Source of the DNA: Pseudomonas sp. MYb327
Lineage (GTDB): Bacteria > Pseudomonadota > Gammaproteobacteria > Pseudomonadales > Pseudomonadaceae
Assembly: GCF_040438925.1 (NCBI RefSeq)
Contig: NZ_CP159258.1
Span: forward strand, 1,812,001-1,876,000
Direction of reading: 5' to 3'
Length of the DNA stretch: 64,000 nucleotides
Below are positions 39,363 to 48,593 of this stretch, piece by piece (within the stretch, counting starts at the first letter, position 1; each line of letters starts with the position of its first letter). The notes beneath the pieces were generated by a model. It worked only from the letters and a program-made list of their open reading frames with translations. It was not told the origin of the DNA and did no database searches. The position numbers and the translations under genes were made by a program.

Positions 39363-42300
39363 TCAGCCGGAGGAGGTTGGCGCGGCAGGCACCGGGTCCA
39401 GTTGCCGCCCCATCTCGCAGATCAAAAACGCAATCGAATCGGCATTGCGCAGAATGATGTCGATCCTTTTGTCAGGGTTTTCCAGACTGTAAAAGGCGTC
39501 CCGCGCCGCTGTCATAGTTGTGGTGTCAGTGACCTTGAGGATTTCCTTGCCAACGTGATACGAACCTGGAATCGCGTCCAGACTGACCCATGATTGCAAC
39601 GAGTTATGCCAGCGGGCGAACAGCTCTTCCCGTGGGGTTGCCAGGGACAACGCCTCTCGCTGGAAATCCACCTGGCTTTGCTTCATCGCGCGGCCATAAC
39701 CGGTGATTGGCGTGACGAGGTCGCTGAATGGCCGTCGAGCCTCCAGTGAAGCAATATCCACGGCCTTTGAAAAAAGGTGGGCGAACTCATGGATCAGCGT
39801 GGCGGCCTGGCTGTGGCCGTCGACGTTGAACGGTTCGGTCAAACAGGATTTGTACCAATCGAGCTGTTGATCGAAGAACCTTTCGGTGAAATGCACATTT
39901 TTTCTGGAGTCCTGATCCACGACAAAAGCGATCAAATTTGCATGGGCATCTTTGTTCGAACCGACGACAAACCGCTGGCTGTTCATCAAGTCTTCATCCG
40001 GGTCAACCAGCGCCGTACAGACAGGCACGATGGCTTGTTTGATTTTTTCGATCAGGCCCGCTTCGACACTGCGGACATCAAAAAAACGTTTGAGAAATCC
40101 GTCCATTCGAGTTCCGGGTATCAGGCGTCTTTGCTGCGCCAGATTGTGCAGGCTGTTGAAGGCGTAATAGCGAGCCATGTCGATGGCCTGCACGATCTGG
40201 CGGGCTTTTTCCGGATGATGGGCGCGAATTTCCTGCATCCCGCGTGCTTCGATGTTCAGTACCCGACTGACTTCGTGGCTGGTCACATGCTGGTTGTGCA
40301 TTTTTGACAGGGCTTTTCCGTAGTGCACAGTATGCACGTCGGGGTCGATCACCATTTGCCGTGCCGACGTGGTCGCGAGAGAAGGCCCGTCCTGATTGGC
40401 GTTGCGGATTTGCCACACCGCGCCGGGCTTGTCTACGGGATAGACCTTCCCTGCAATCGGGGCGTAGCGCTGTTTACTGACTGGATCGAGGTAAGTGCCA
40501 TCGTTGTTGTCTTTACTCAGGTCTTTCAAGGCGACGGTCGGTGTTTCAAAAGGCTGTAATGACGTACGTGCCGGCGCTGTCGGCTTCAGTTGGGACCATT
40601 TTGGTTCCATCACCGGTTTCACTTGCGGTGCAGTGTCGGTCGCTTCCGGCGACGTCACGAGTTCTTCCTCCAGCGACAAGCGCCCTAGAGAGACCATCTG
40701 CACCGTACCGGCAATGAAACTCTCCAGGGCCCGTTTCCAGTGGTGATCCTGCAACGCTTCGGCGGAGTCTTCGAAGTCTTTGAAGCTTTTCCACAAAAAC
40801 TGCACAAAGGCGAGTTTGCCCGGCAACAGGCCGGAAAACAGTTTGATGCCTGAGCTGAACAGGTGCTTGGCGGCTTCCCAATCGGACTGGCCCGCGGTAT
40901 CGGTGCGACTGCCGAGCATCTGCTCCAGGAGACGGGCATTATCGCTGTACAACTGGCTGAGCAGGTTGCCGCCGATGGGCGAAGACGCCAGGGTGATTTC
41001 GCTCAGTTGGCCAATGCTGGTGCTGAACAGGTTTCTGAACACCGACTGCTGATCTTGAGGCAAGCGGCGAACCACCAGATCCTGGAGCGCTCCGGGCGTA
41101 TTCATCGCGGCAACCACTCCGGCTTCGTTCTCGAACTCGCTGAAAACCGGACCCGTATGGTAAGGCGCATACAACACGTGCGTCCCGGCGTGCCCGGCTC
41201 CCGGGCTTATCAGGTAAAGCCCCAAGGCATTGATGGCAGCGGCACCGGCCGTCTTGAGCAGCTCAAGCGGCCTAACGATGGCATGAGCCCCCGTTACCGC
41301 CGCACGAGCAACGGCATCGGGCATGTCCAGCACCTGGCTGATCAGGTCGAATGCATGCGAAGAAAGTCGTTGTTGCAACTTCAGCGCGTGGGCGTGTTGT
41401 AGCAACTGCCAAGGTAATTGCTGAAAAAAACGCAGTTTTCGGCTGGCGGCTTCAATACCTGGACCGGTTAATTGGCTGGTCACCGATTTTGCATAATCAC
41501 GCTCGGCGTGCAACGACTGCAAAAGCTGTCGCACGGCCTCCTCGTTCAGTTGCGCAGGCAGGGTTTTAGTGGTGGCCGACGTAATTCTGAAGCCGGTGCC
41601 TTGCGCAATGTTGACGTGATTCAAGGCAAATTCGGTCAGGGTTCGTGACGGCCCGGTCAAGGCCAGGTTGGGGGTGATTTCGATCTGGTCGGGGGCGAGC
41701 GACTCTCCGGGGAAGCGGCTGCTCAACAATGACTTTAATCGGTCGTGGGTGTAGTCCGACAACGTTTGTATTGCGTGCAGGTAGTCTTTGTCATCGGTGA
41801 CGCTGTGGCGGTATTGCGCCAACAGTTCGATGTGCAGTTGCTGCTCTTCAACCCGGGCCATGCCGAGCCAGGCGGGCAGGGATTGCTGGCGGGATATTGC
41901 CCTGGAGATTTGCGTGGCCCTGCGCAAGTTGGTGTCGATACCCATGTTCGCCAGGTCAATGAGCGCCGTGTCTTGTTTGGCTTTTTCCAGCGAGCTCGAT
42001 CGAACGAGCTCGCAAGCGGCCAGAAAGTGCTCGATGGACAATTGCGCAAGTCGTAGCAGGACATTGCTTTCTATCAGTTCAAACGAGCCGAGAGAATAGC
42101 GCTGGTGGAGGTTGCGTCGCCCAGGGCTGAGGTTTTCCAGTAATTCCAGACACCTTCGACTATCGAGCAAACGACGCTTCAGGGACTCCGTTACGCTGCT
42201 GACCGAGTCAAAGACTTCGATCCCGGTTGCGGGAGTCCACAAAATGGCCCGCCCCGAATGTTGGTAGTCGAGGCCGCCACGCTCGGTCAGCAACAGGCAG

Positions 42301-44186
42301 TTGGCCAAGGGCAGCACCTCTCGCTGTCCGGGAGCTTCAAGGACCAGTGACCAGGTGTCAGGCCGAAACCCATTCAGCGCAAGGCGGCTTCTGAGATCCG
42401 GACGATCCGGATTCAGTGCCGTATCGATGATGGCCTGATCGGCACGCCGCAAGGTCCCCTCGAGCACCCGCAGGCTGGCTTCCCCGCGAATTCCAACGGA
42501 CAGCGAGTGGCCCAGTTGGGGCTTCATCCGCTCCAGGTAGACTTGTTGCAGCGCGAGGGTGGAGAGCGGTTGAGCGGCGAAATCCGCGCTGAGCAGGGCG
42601 TCGATCTCGCTGAATGTTTTCACGTAGGCCGCGGCGGTGTCTGCCCGCACTATCGAGGGCTGTTGATCGCCTGCCAGGACGGGCCGCGTACTCCAGCGCC
42701 CATGGGTATCGAATGTCAGTAATCGGTCGCTGACCATGGTGCGTATGTCCAGCGCCTTGTCGAACAGGGCGTGGATATTCACGATGCCGTCGCTGTGACG
42801 AAAAACCTGTAGGGCATATTCAATGTTTTGCCGTTGTTTCGTGATAATGGCCTCGAGCAACACATCGAAGATCGGGCCGGAAATCACTTCCCCGGAAACG
42901 TGCGGCTGGCGGAAACCGAGGAAGTTGACTCGCTCCTGCAGGGTTAACAGGCCATAGAGTTCATCCTCGTGACCGGCAGCGTCGAATTTGCTCAGCAACG
43001 TGGCCTTGAGATCCTGATAGTCCTTCAACACCTGTAGCCCCTGAGTCGGGGTGTAGAGGTAGGCATTGGTGTGGCTGATCATGACTGATCCCGCCAACTC
43101 GACATAATTGGCCTGTTGTTGCCACAGGCGCACGGTTTCCAGCGTCGGACGCCTGGAACCGGTCGCCGTCGGTTGAATCATTGCGTGCAAGGCGTCGCTT
43201 TGTTCGGGGCTGATGATGCCGGCCTCGCGTTTGAGCAGTAGATCTGCTCGCGCCTTTTCACGGATCGCCCGGCTGAAAAACGCGCGACGCGAAGCACCAT
43301 CAACGGCAGCGGCATTCCAATAGCGCTCCAGCGTACTGAACAGCAAGGTGACCAGTTTGCTGGAAACAGAGTGGACTGCGCTTTCCCAATGCTGCTGGTC
43401 AGTGCTTTGTGGCTTTCTTTTCGGATGAGAAAACTCATGGAGCTGCCCGCTGGGCCAGCGTTGATGCCGGTAGTGGCGCAGAATCGCTTCGCCCAGGTAC
43501 ATCGAACTGTGCCAGCGCCGTGTCGGTTCATTCTCCTGGCTGGCATTTTCAATGGGTACTTCGGTATAGAAATTGACTTGAGTTTTGCTTTGATCCAAGC
43601 CTGGAAAGGACGGCTGCAGCAGATCATCCAGAAGGGTATTGAGCAGCGAGTCGAGAGTCGGCAGCTCCAGCAGTTCCTTGAGCATGGCCTGATCGTTCAG
43701 TTGCTGGTTGTGCGTGATCGCAGCGCTCTGATCCTCGACCACGTCGCCCTCGATGTCCTGATAGGTCACCCGAACACGTTCGCTGGCTGCCAGGACCTTG
43801 CGGTCGGCCAGCGACATGAAGGCTAACAAAGCATCGTCTTCGTTCGCATCGTTCAGCCTTTGTACAAGCTGTTCAGTCAAGGCCGTGCGACTGTAGAACT
43901 TCTGAATGCCGCCGTATGGGGTGTAGACGATGACCCCATTGGTTTCCGGGGTGGGACTCAACACGAAGCTGCCAGCGAGGGGAATGTTTTGCAGCCCTTG
44001 GGTATTGAACAGGATACGTTCTGCGAGCATCGCCGGGGTTTGTTGGCCACGCAAAGTCTGGGTGGCGAGTTCCACATGAACGAGCCATTCGAAATCCTTT
44101 TGCGTCAGCCCGTGGGTTTTGCCAAGGTCATTCCAGAGACCGGGCGACTGCAAGGCCTCATGGAGAAACAGTGGGTGTGTGGGCAT
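39363..44186 (-). CDS. Large dermonecrotic-toxin-like (DUF6543) protein with four internal repeats and a C-terminal HEFAH motif
   Basis: A 1607-residue protein with no signal peptide or clear secretion tag. It matches the large Pseudomonas proteins annotated as 'dermonecrotic toxin domain' (DUF6543) by length and style; this is from memory. I see a repeat of about 60 residues four times, at roughly 71-132, 365-424, 628-691 and 989-1052. Each has a hydrophobic strand, Y/W-x-P-x-x-G, then helices with L-x-x-L (VIVYTPYGGIQKFYSR; AYLYTPTQGLQVLKDY; AILWTPATGIEVFDSV; HVLYAPYHTGPVFSEF). The C-terminus has LIHEFAHLFSKAVDIA: His1466, Glu1467, His1470 and Asp1477 could make a zincin site. A Gly/Ala-rich hydrophobic stretch near 960-1000 may insert in membranes. 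It is monocistronic, with no obvious immunity gene or delivery protein beside it. Confidence 0.75.
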   Translation of the reverse strand: MPTHPLFLHEALQSPGLWNDLGKTHGLTQKDFEWLVHVELATQTLRGQQTPAMLAERILFNTQGLQNIPLAGSFVLSPTPETNGVIVYTPYGGIQKFYSRTALTEQLVQRLNDANEDDALLAFMSLADRKVLAASERVRVTYQDIEGDVVEDQSAAITHNQQLNDQAMLKELLELPTLDSLLNTLLDDLLQPSFPGLDQSKTQVNFYTEVPIENASQENEPTRRWHSSMYLGEAILRHYRHQRWPSGQLHEFSHPKRKPQSTDQQHWESAVHSVSSKLVTLLFSTLERYWNAAAVDGASRRAFFSRAIREKARADLLLKREAGIISPEQSDALHAMIQPTATGSRRPTLETVRLWQQQANYVELAGSVMISHTNAYLYTPTQGLQVLKDYQDLKATLLSKFDAAGHEDELYGLLTLQERVNFLGFRQPHVSGEVISGPIFDVLLEAIITKQRQNIEYALQVFRHSDGIVNIHALFDKALDIRTMVSDRLLTFDTHGRWSTRPVLAGDQQPSIVRADTAAAYVKTFSEIDALLSADFAAQPLSTLALQQVYLERMKPQLGHSLSVGIRGEASLRVLEGTLRRADQAIIDTALNPDRPDLRSRLALNGFRPDTWSLVLEAPGQREVLPLANCLLLTERGGLDYQHSGRAILWTPATGIEVFDSVSSVTESLKRRLLDSRRCLELLENLSPGRRNLHQRYSLGSFELIESNVLLRLAQLSIEHFLAACELVRSSSLEKAKQDTALIDLANMGIDTNLRRATQISRAISRQQSLPAWLGMARVEEQQLHIELLAQYRHSVTDDKDYLHAIQTLSDYTHDRLKSLLSSRFPGESLAPDQIEITPNLALTGPSRTLTEFALNHVNIAQGTGFRITSATTKTLPAQLNEEAVRQLLQSLHAERDYAKSVTSQLTGPGIEAASRKLRFFQQLPWQLLQHAHALKLQQRLSSHAFDLISQVLDMPDAVARAAVTGAHAIVRPLELLKTAGAAAINALGLYLISPGAGHAGTHVLYAPYHTGPVFSEFENEAGVVAAMNTPGALQDLVVRRLPQDQQSVFRNLFSTSIGQLSEITLASSPIGGNLLSQLYSDNARLLEQMLGSRTDTAGQSDWEAAKHLFSSGIKLFSGLLPGKLAFVQFLWKSFKDFEDSAEALQDHHWKRALESFIAGTVQMVSLGRLSLEEELVTSPEATDTAPQVKPVMEPKWSQLKPTAPARTSLQPFETPTVALKDLSKDNNDGTYLDPVSKQRYAPIAGKVYPVDKPGAVWQIRNANQDGPSLATTSARQMVIDPDVHTVHYGKALSKMHNQHVTSHEVSRVLNIEARGMQEIRAHHPEKARQIVQAIDMARYYAFNSLHNLAQQRRLIPGTRMDGFLKRFFDVRSVEAGLIEKIKQAIVPVCTALVDPDEDLMNSQRFVVGSNKDAHANLIAFVVDQDSRKNVHFTERFFDQQLDWYKSCLTEPFNVDGHSQAATLIHEFAHLFSKAVDIASLEARRPFSDLVTPITGYGRAMKQSQVDFQREALSLATPREELFARWHNSLQSWVSLDAIPGSYHVGKEILKVTDTTTMTAARDAFYSLENPDKRIDIILRNADSIAFLICEMGRQLDPVPAAPTSSG

Positions 44187-44426
44187 CGTCGAGTCTCTAT
44201 CGGGGGCGCAGATGAGTGCGCTGGTGGATTGAGCCTCAAGACTAAAAATCGCCGCAGGGTCGGAGGTGGTAGATAGTTACCACCATTCGATGGGTGTTTT
44301 TGACAGCCGCATGGCATTGGCCGGTGCGCAGGCTCATCTAAACGTTGACAGTTCACGCGCCGCGCGTTGTTAATCGGCGCTCTACATACGCTGTTGCCCC
44401 CTCCAATAATTAGTCTGGAGCTTCAG

Positions 44427-45467
44427 ATGTCTGCCCCACACGATTCTGTGTCTACTGTTGTCTCGCAAACCCTGTCCCTCGCTGAGCTGACGGCATTGCT
44501 TGAGAAGATATTCCTGCGTCACGGCACCTCGGCCGACGTCGCTCGGGTGCTGGCTGAAAACTGCGCTGGCGCCGAACGCGATGGTGCCCATAGCCATGGT
44601 GTGTTTCGTATTCCCGGTTATGTGTCGACGCTCAAGAGCGGCTGGGTCAATGGCCAGGCTGTGCCGGTGGTCGAGGATGTGGCTTCGGGATTTGTCCGGG
44701 TCGATGCTCAGAACGGTTTTGCGCAGCCAGCCCTCGCCGCTGCCCGTTCGTTGCTGGTAGAAAAGGCCCGCAGTGCGGGCATCGCGGTACTGGCGATCCG
44801 TAACTCGCACCACTTCGCGGCGTTGTGGCCGGACGTCGAGCCTTTCGCCTATGAAGGGTTGGTGGCGCTCAGCGTGGTCAACAGCATGACGTGCGTGGTG
44901 CCCCATGGCGCCGATCGGCCGTTGTTCGGTACCAACCCGATTGCGTTCGCTGCGCCTCGGGCCGACGGCGAGCCGATCGTTTTCGACCTGGCCACCAGCG
45001 CCATTGCCCACGGCGATGTGCAGATTGCCGCACGCAAGGGTGAGCGCTTGTCCACGGGCATGGGCGTGGATGGCCTCGGTCAGCCGACCCAGGACCCGAA
45101 AGCGATTCTCGAAGGGGGCGCCTTGTTGCCATTCGGCGGGCACAAGGGCTCGGCGCTGTCGATGATGGTGGAACTGTTGGCGGCGGCGTTGACCGGCGGG
45201 AATTTTTCCTTCGAGTTCGACTGGAAAAATCACCCTGGAGCGAAGACGCCGTGGACCGGCCAACTGCTGATTGTGATCGATCCGAGCAAAGCCGCTGGCC
45301 AGAGCTTTGCCGAGCGCAGCCAGGAGCTGGTGCGGCAGATGCATGGTGTGGGGTTAAAACGGTTGCCGGGTGACCGACGTCACCATCAGCGCGCCAAGTC
45401 GCAAAGCAATGGCATTGCGCTCGATGAGCAGACGCTGGCGGATCTGCGGGAATTGGCGGGGCTCTGA
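44427..45467 (+). CDS. dpkA: Delta1-piperideine-2-carboxylate / pyrroline-2-carboxylate reductase (DpkA)
   Basis: This NADPH-dependent imine reductase of the malate/L-lactate dehydrogenase (Ldh2) superfamily reduces delta1-piperideine-2-carboxylate to L-pipecolate in D-lysine catabolism, and the pyrroline analogue to L-proline. The 346-residue protein starts at 44427 (MSAPHDSVSTVVSQTLSLAE) with GGAG upstream; the in-frame extension before it lacks conservation. Family motifs are RDGAHSHGVFRIPGYVSTLK, LAIRNSHHFAALWPDVEPFA, SVVNSMTCVVPHGA, FGTNPIAFAAPR and LLPFGGHKGSALSMMVELLA, closely following the P. putida DpkA I recall. It stands alone, divergent from the large toxin-like gene. A REPIN follows it. 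Confidence 0.92.
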   Translation: MSAPHDSVSTVVSQTLSLAELTALLEKIFLRHGTSADVARVLAENCAGAERDGAHSHGVFRIPGYVSTLKSGWVNGQAVPVVEDVASGFVRVDAQNGFAQPALAAARSLLVEKARSAGIAVLAIRNSHHFAALWPDVEPFAYEGLVALSVVNSMTCVVPHGADRPLFGTNPIAFAAPRADGEPIVFDLATSAIAHGDVQIAARKGERLSTGMGVDGLGQPTQDPKAILEGGALLPFGGHKGSALSMMVELLAAALTGGNFSFEFDWKNHPGAKTPWTGQLLIVIDPSKAAGQSFAERSQELVRQMHGVGLKRLPGDRRHHQRAKSQSNGIALDEQTLADLRELAGL

Positions 45468-45489
45468 CTCTTGCAGACAATTCTCTTAC

Positions 45490-45555
45490 TGTAGGAGCCG
45501 GCTTGCTGGCGATGGCATTCTTGAGGACGCCATCGCCAGCAAGCCGACTCCTACA
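45490..45555. repeat. REPIN after dpkA
   Basis: TGTAGGAGCCGGCTTGCTGG, then GCGATGGC, is mirrored by GCCATCGCCAGCAAGCCGAC and TCCTACA, with a short loop between. It is the same family as 7291-7382 and lies between convergent dpkA and the DUF883 gene, so it may end both transcripts. Confidence 0.92.
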
Positions 45556-45570
45556 AATGTTGCGTTGTAA

Positions 45571-45888
45571 TCAGCGGCGTGCCAGCAACAAGCCGACCAC
45601 CAGCCCGAAACCGGCCGAGACCGCCACGGTTTGCCAAGGATGCCCGCCGATAAAGGTTTCAGTGGCTTCGACCGCCGGTTTGGTGCGATCACGGACACTG
45701 GTCACCGAATCCCGGGCTTGCTGGAGTTTCAGGGAGATTTGTCCACGAAGCGTCTCTGCTTCTTCCCCGACCAGTGAAGCGCTACTTTTGAGCAGTTTTT
45801 CCGACTCTTCGATCAGAGCCTGCAATTCGCTGAAGGCTTGGTCCTTGATTTGATCTTCGGCAGCCTGTGCGGCGGTTCTACGGGCCAT
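45571..45888 (-). CDS. DUF883 / ElaB-YqjD-like membrane-anchored protein
   Basis: From the ATG at 45888 (AGGAG 8 bases upstream) the protein has 105 residues: MARRTAAQAAEDQIKDQAFS, a long charged helix (LQALIEESEKLLKSSASLVG, LRGQISLKLQQARDSVTSVR) and a C-terminal helix with the DUF883 signature HPWQTVAVSAGFGLVVGLLL followed by ARR. Relatives ElaB and YqjD of E. coli are tail-anchored in the inner membrane and bind ribosomes in stationary phase, usually under RpoS. No RpoS promoter was identified. The frame extends upstream to 45975 without a better start. Confidence 0.88.
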   Translation of the reverse strand: MARRTAAQAAEDQIKDQAFSELQALIEESEKLLKSSASLVGEEAETLRGQISLKLQQARDSVTSVRDRTKPAVEATETFIGGHPWQTVAVSAGFGLVVGLLLARR

Positions 45889-46051
45889 TGAAATACTCCT
45901 TGCAATTAAGTGGACAGTGAACAATGGAGTCCGCTGCACTTGAAAAAGTTGCAGCGATTTCGTGCGTCGACCCAAATCAGGAGAAATCCAGAGCAGGACG
46001 ATTCGTCCTACAGTGTAAGATGTCGCCTATTTTACGCAGCAGGAAATTCCC

Positions 46052-46306
46052 ATGAGCTTCAATCTGGCCGACAAACCCCTTGCCGAGCGCGCTGCGCTTG
46101 AAGACGAGAAATCCCGTCTGTTCGAACTCTGGCAAAACAACCTGGGCAAAGCCAAGGGCGAGGCTGCACGCTTGTTCGGCGAACGCGCCAAGCGCAAAGG
46201 CAAATGGGCGGAGTGGGTCCGGGCCGAGCTGGATGGCATGTCGCCGCCGGAGTTCTCGAACATGGTGCGCAGTGAAGTCAATCGCTTGATGGCGGCCAAC
46301 AAGTAG
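46052..46306 (+). CDS. Conserved small hypothetical protein
   Basis: An 84-residue, highly charged, helical cytoplasmic protein (LADKPLAERAALEDEKSRLF, ELWQNNLGKAKGEAARLFGE, AEWVRAELDGMSPPEFSNMV). AGGAA lies 7 bases before the ATG. It has no signal, membrane segment or Cys. I believe it is a conserved Pseudomonas protein of unknown function, but cannot name a family. Its stop is 3 bp from that of the convergent truncated LysR gene. Confidence 0.75.
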   Translation: MSFNLADKPLAERAALEDEKSRLFELWQNNLGKAKGEAARLFGERAKRKGKWAEWVRAELDGMSPPEFSNMVRSEVNRLMAANK

Positions 46307-46309
46307 AGT

Positions 46310-47075
46310 TTAGGTAAAACACGCCACAATCGCCTCACGTACTTTCAACACCACCGGATCGAGCTGGGTGCTGGTGCGCCAACCCAGTTCGATCGGGTAT
46401 CGCGGCAACGCCAGAGGGCAGGGCAGTAGGGCCAGGCCGCTGAGTGCCGCGATGCTGCGGGCCGCGTGCGCCGGAATGGTCGCCACGGCGTCACTGCCCT
46501 TAAGCAAATGCGGCAGCGCTGCAAAGTGAGTGGTCGAGGCACAGACCCACCGACTCAAGCCCAACGCCGCCAAACCTTCGTCGGTAATGCCGATGAAACC
46601 GCCCGACGACACCAGAATGTGTTCGCGGGCGACGAACTCCTCAAGGCCGATGGCCTGCTGGCCCTCGGTCAGACTGAGCGGATCGACCAGACACAAATAA
46701 TCTCCTTCCCCCAGCACCTGACGGCTGAGCAAGCGTTCGGCAAACCCGCCGGCGGTAATCGCCAGGTCAATGCTGCGCTCCATCAACACCTGGGCGACGA
46801 TCTGGCTATGGGTCTGACGAAAGATCAGCCGCAGTTTCGGCGCGCGGCGGGCAATTTCTTCGATAAGGCGCCGACCGTAGGCGATCTCGAAATCATCCGA
46901 CATGCCTACCGTGACAGAACGGCCGTCGTAGTGATGGGCGCTCGGGTCGACCATCGCCAGGGTTTGCCGGCATTTGTTTAGCGCCTCACCGACCACCGGT
47001 TTCAACAGTTGCGCGATCGGCCGGGCCAAGCCCTTTGGGTCTGCTGGCCGCGCACGCAAGGGGCGCTTAGATGCA
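46310..47075 (-). pseudogene. LysR-family regulator remnant lacking its DNA-binding domain
   Basis: About 250 codons encode the LysR effector-binding domain: VTVGMSDDFEIAYGRRLIEE, then RQTHSQIVAQVLMERSIDLA, ILVSSGGFIGITDEGLAALG and HFAALPHLLKGSDAVATIPA, the last being a classic LysR substrate-domain motif. The sequence fades upstream into a linker-like stretch (GLARPIAQLLKPVVGEALNK) and then runs into the 3' end of the neighbouring gene at about 47076. The usual 60-80 residue winged helix is absent in every frame I checked. The gene therefore cannot bind DNA as a normal LysR protein and is most likely a deletion remnant. The deletion edge coincides with a transposon-scarred region, so a rearrangement is the simplest cause. 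Confidence 0.8.
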
Positions 47076-47624
47076 TCAGAGGTTGCCTTCAGACCCGGTG
47101 TAACTTGCACCCTGGACTTTGCCACTGGCACTGGACAGGCACGACCAAGGAGCGTCCGCCTCAGGTACGCTGATCGTCACGCCAATTCCTGCTTCGGCGG
47201 TCATGACGTCGGTCACCGAAAGTTTGCTGACGGCCACGCCGGTTTTCTTCGCCACCTCGGCCAGGCAGGCCTTCTCCGCCTTGCTGGTGGCAGATGTGCC
47301 ACTGGTGCTATTGGCACTCACAGCGCCCGATGTCGCTAGCTGGCAAACCCCGTTAGCCCCGCCTTTACCGGTATAGGATACGTCCCATGATTCATCTGGA
47401 TTGCGCGTGAGGGAAATCGCCACGCCAGAGCCCTTGGCTTCATAGGCGTTGTCGTTGAATTTCTTCAGTTTGGCCTCCTTGCCATTGATGAACACTGGCC
47501 CGCCCTTATCCGCATGCACGGCGATATTGGTCGGGCACTCGTAGTTGAGCTGCGGAATATCAGCACTGGCCACAGTGGCGAACAGTAAAGTGGTGGCTCC
47601 GAACAAAAAACTGTTCATGTTCAT
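47076..47624 (-). CDS. Secreted hypothetical protein with paired cysteines
   Basis: From the ATG at 47624 the protein has 182 residues with a signal peptide (MNMNSFLFGATTLLFATVAS, cleaved near ASA). Two regions follow: an N-terminal beta-rich part (IPQLNYECPTNIAVHADKGG, VSYTGKGGANGVCQL) with two Cys, and a C-terminal part (KACLAEVAKKTGVAVSKLSV, APWSCLSSASGKVQGASYTG) with two more. The spacing suggests one disulfide in each. The first part vaguely resembles MliC-type lysozyme inhibitors, but this is weak. I do not recognise a named family. Its 3' end replaces the missing front of the LysR gene. Confidence 0.65.
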   Translation of the reverse strand: MNMNSFLFGATTLLFATVASADIPQLNYECPTNIAVHADKGGPVFINGKEAKLKKFNDNAYEAKGSGVAISLTRNPDESWDVSYTGKGGANGVCQLATSGAVSANSTSGTSATSKAEKACLAEVAKKTGVAVSKLSVTDVMTAEAGIGVTISVPEADAPWSCLSSASGKVQGASYTGSEGNL

Positions 47625-47838
47625 GCGACGTTCTCTTTCCGTTTGAGAGTGGTTGGGTTTACTGCACAAGCATCATTGTCATGCGACAGCGCACGCAAGG
47701 CCGAAGCTAGCTGAAACGACTTGTCTCCACCTCGATGACACGGCTTCGGCAGTATAGGTGGTAGTGGGCAGTTTGAACGGCCAAACGGTCACGGCCGGAT
47801 CTAATTGTCGGGTCGTCAGACGCGTTTGCCCGCATCCC

Positions 47839-47869
47839 CCGGACATGCGAGTTTCCCAGCACACGGCTT
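47839..47869 (-). ncRNA. Possible group II intron domain V remnant
   Basis: On the minus strand AAGCCGTGTGC, GGGAAACT and CGCATGTCCGG form a hairpin that resembles bacterial group II intron domain V (AGC triad, GNRA-like loop, closing CGG). The last pairing bases are changed (GGGG for GGTT), and no intron-encoded protein is present. It would be a dead fragment at best. The 47625-48072 stretch otherwise holds no gene I can support. Confidence 0.3.
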
Positions 47870-48072
47870 AAGCCTCTGCTAAGGCACCATTGGGCACCCG
47901 GTTTTACATCGTAAACATTGGCGAATTACACATCCCTTGGGCAACGCAGGTGGTAGATCTCAAGATGTGCGGCCGCGGCTGTCCCGCCATAACTCAGCTT
48001 CACAACATGCTGGCTGTGCCATGGTGTGTCTTTGGTGACCGGTTCAAGGCATGCGCAGCTTATGAGTCCGGG

Positions 48073-48593
48073 CATCTTTTCTTGCCGTATTCGACGGCGT
48101 AAATCCGGTTCCAGGTCGGGGACTTCACTTTCGATTTCGTACAGCAACTGAATGTAGCGCAGGGCTTGCTCGGCGAGCATGCTCTTGTTGGTGGCATGCA
48201 GTTCGAAGAACTTGCGCCGCGCATGGGCCATGCACCCGATCTCGGTCACACCGAGTTCGAAGCTGGTTTTGTAACCACCAAAATCATCGCAGACCAGCTT
48301 GCCCTTCCAGCCTTGCAGGACGTTGCGAGAATGCTCACCGGCGCGGCCGGGGCTGAAGTCGTAAACGACTGCCGCTGTTTCGCAGAATTGGCTGGTGGCG
48401 TAGGCCCATACATAAGAGCGATGGGTTTTCTTTGAGCCCGGAGCGAGCATTTGCACCGGTGTTTCATCGGCGTGGATGATCAGCTGCCCGAGCACTATGT
48501 CGCGCAGCGCATCGACCAGAGGCTGCAACTGCACGCCAGTAACGCCAACCCATTGAGCCAAGGTTGAACTCGGAATTGCCAGGCCAGCCCGTC
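48073..48593 (-). mobile_element. IS66-family transposase (TnpC) fragment
   Basis: The frame carries the central part of an IS66 transposase: LAIPSSTLAQWVGVTGVQLQ, LIIHADETPVQMLAPG, KLVCDDFGGYKTSF, EIGCMAHARRKFFELH and LLYEIESEV. The DDE residues before the first HADET Asp and beyond RRRIRQEK are affected: the N-terminal zinc-finger/leucine-zipper part and the C-terminal third (normally with the VENQIRP motif) are both absent. Similarity stops abruptly near 48073 and 48593. No terminal inverted repeats or tnpA/tnpB genes are present. It is an inactive relic marking recombination at the left edge of the catabolic island. Confidence 0.85.

Noticed and set aside
47679..47864. 61-codon minus-strand frame
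   Set aside because: No ribosome site; overlaps the hairpin resembling an intron domain V and looks like translated non-coding DNA.
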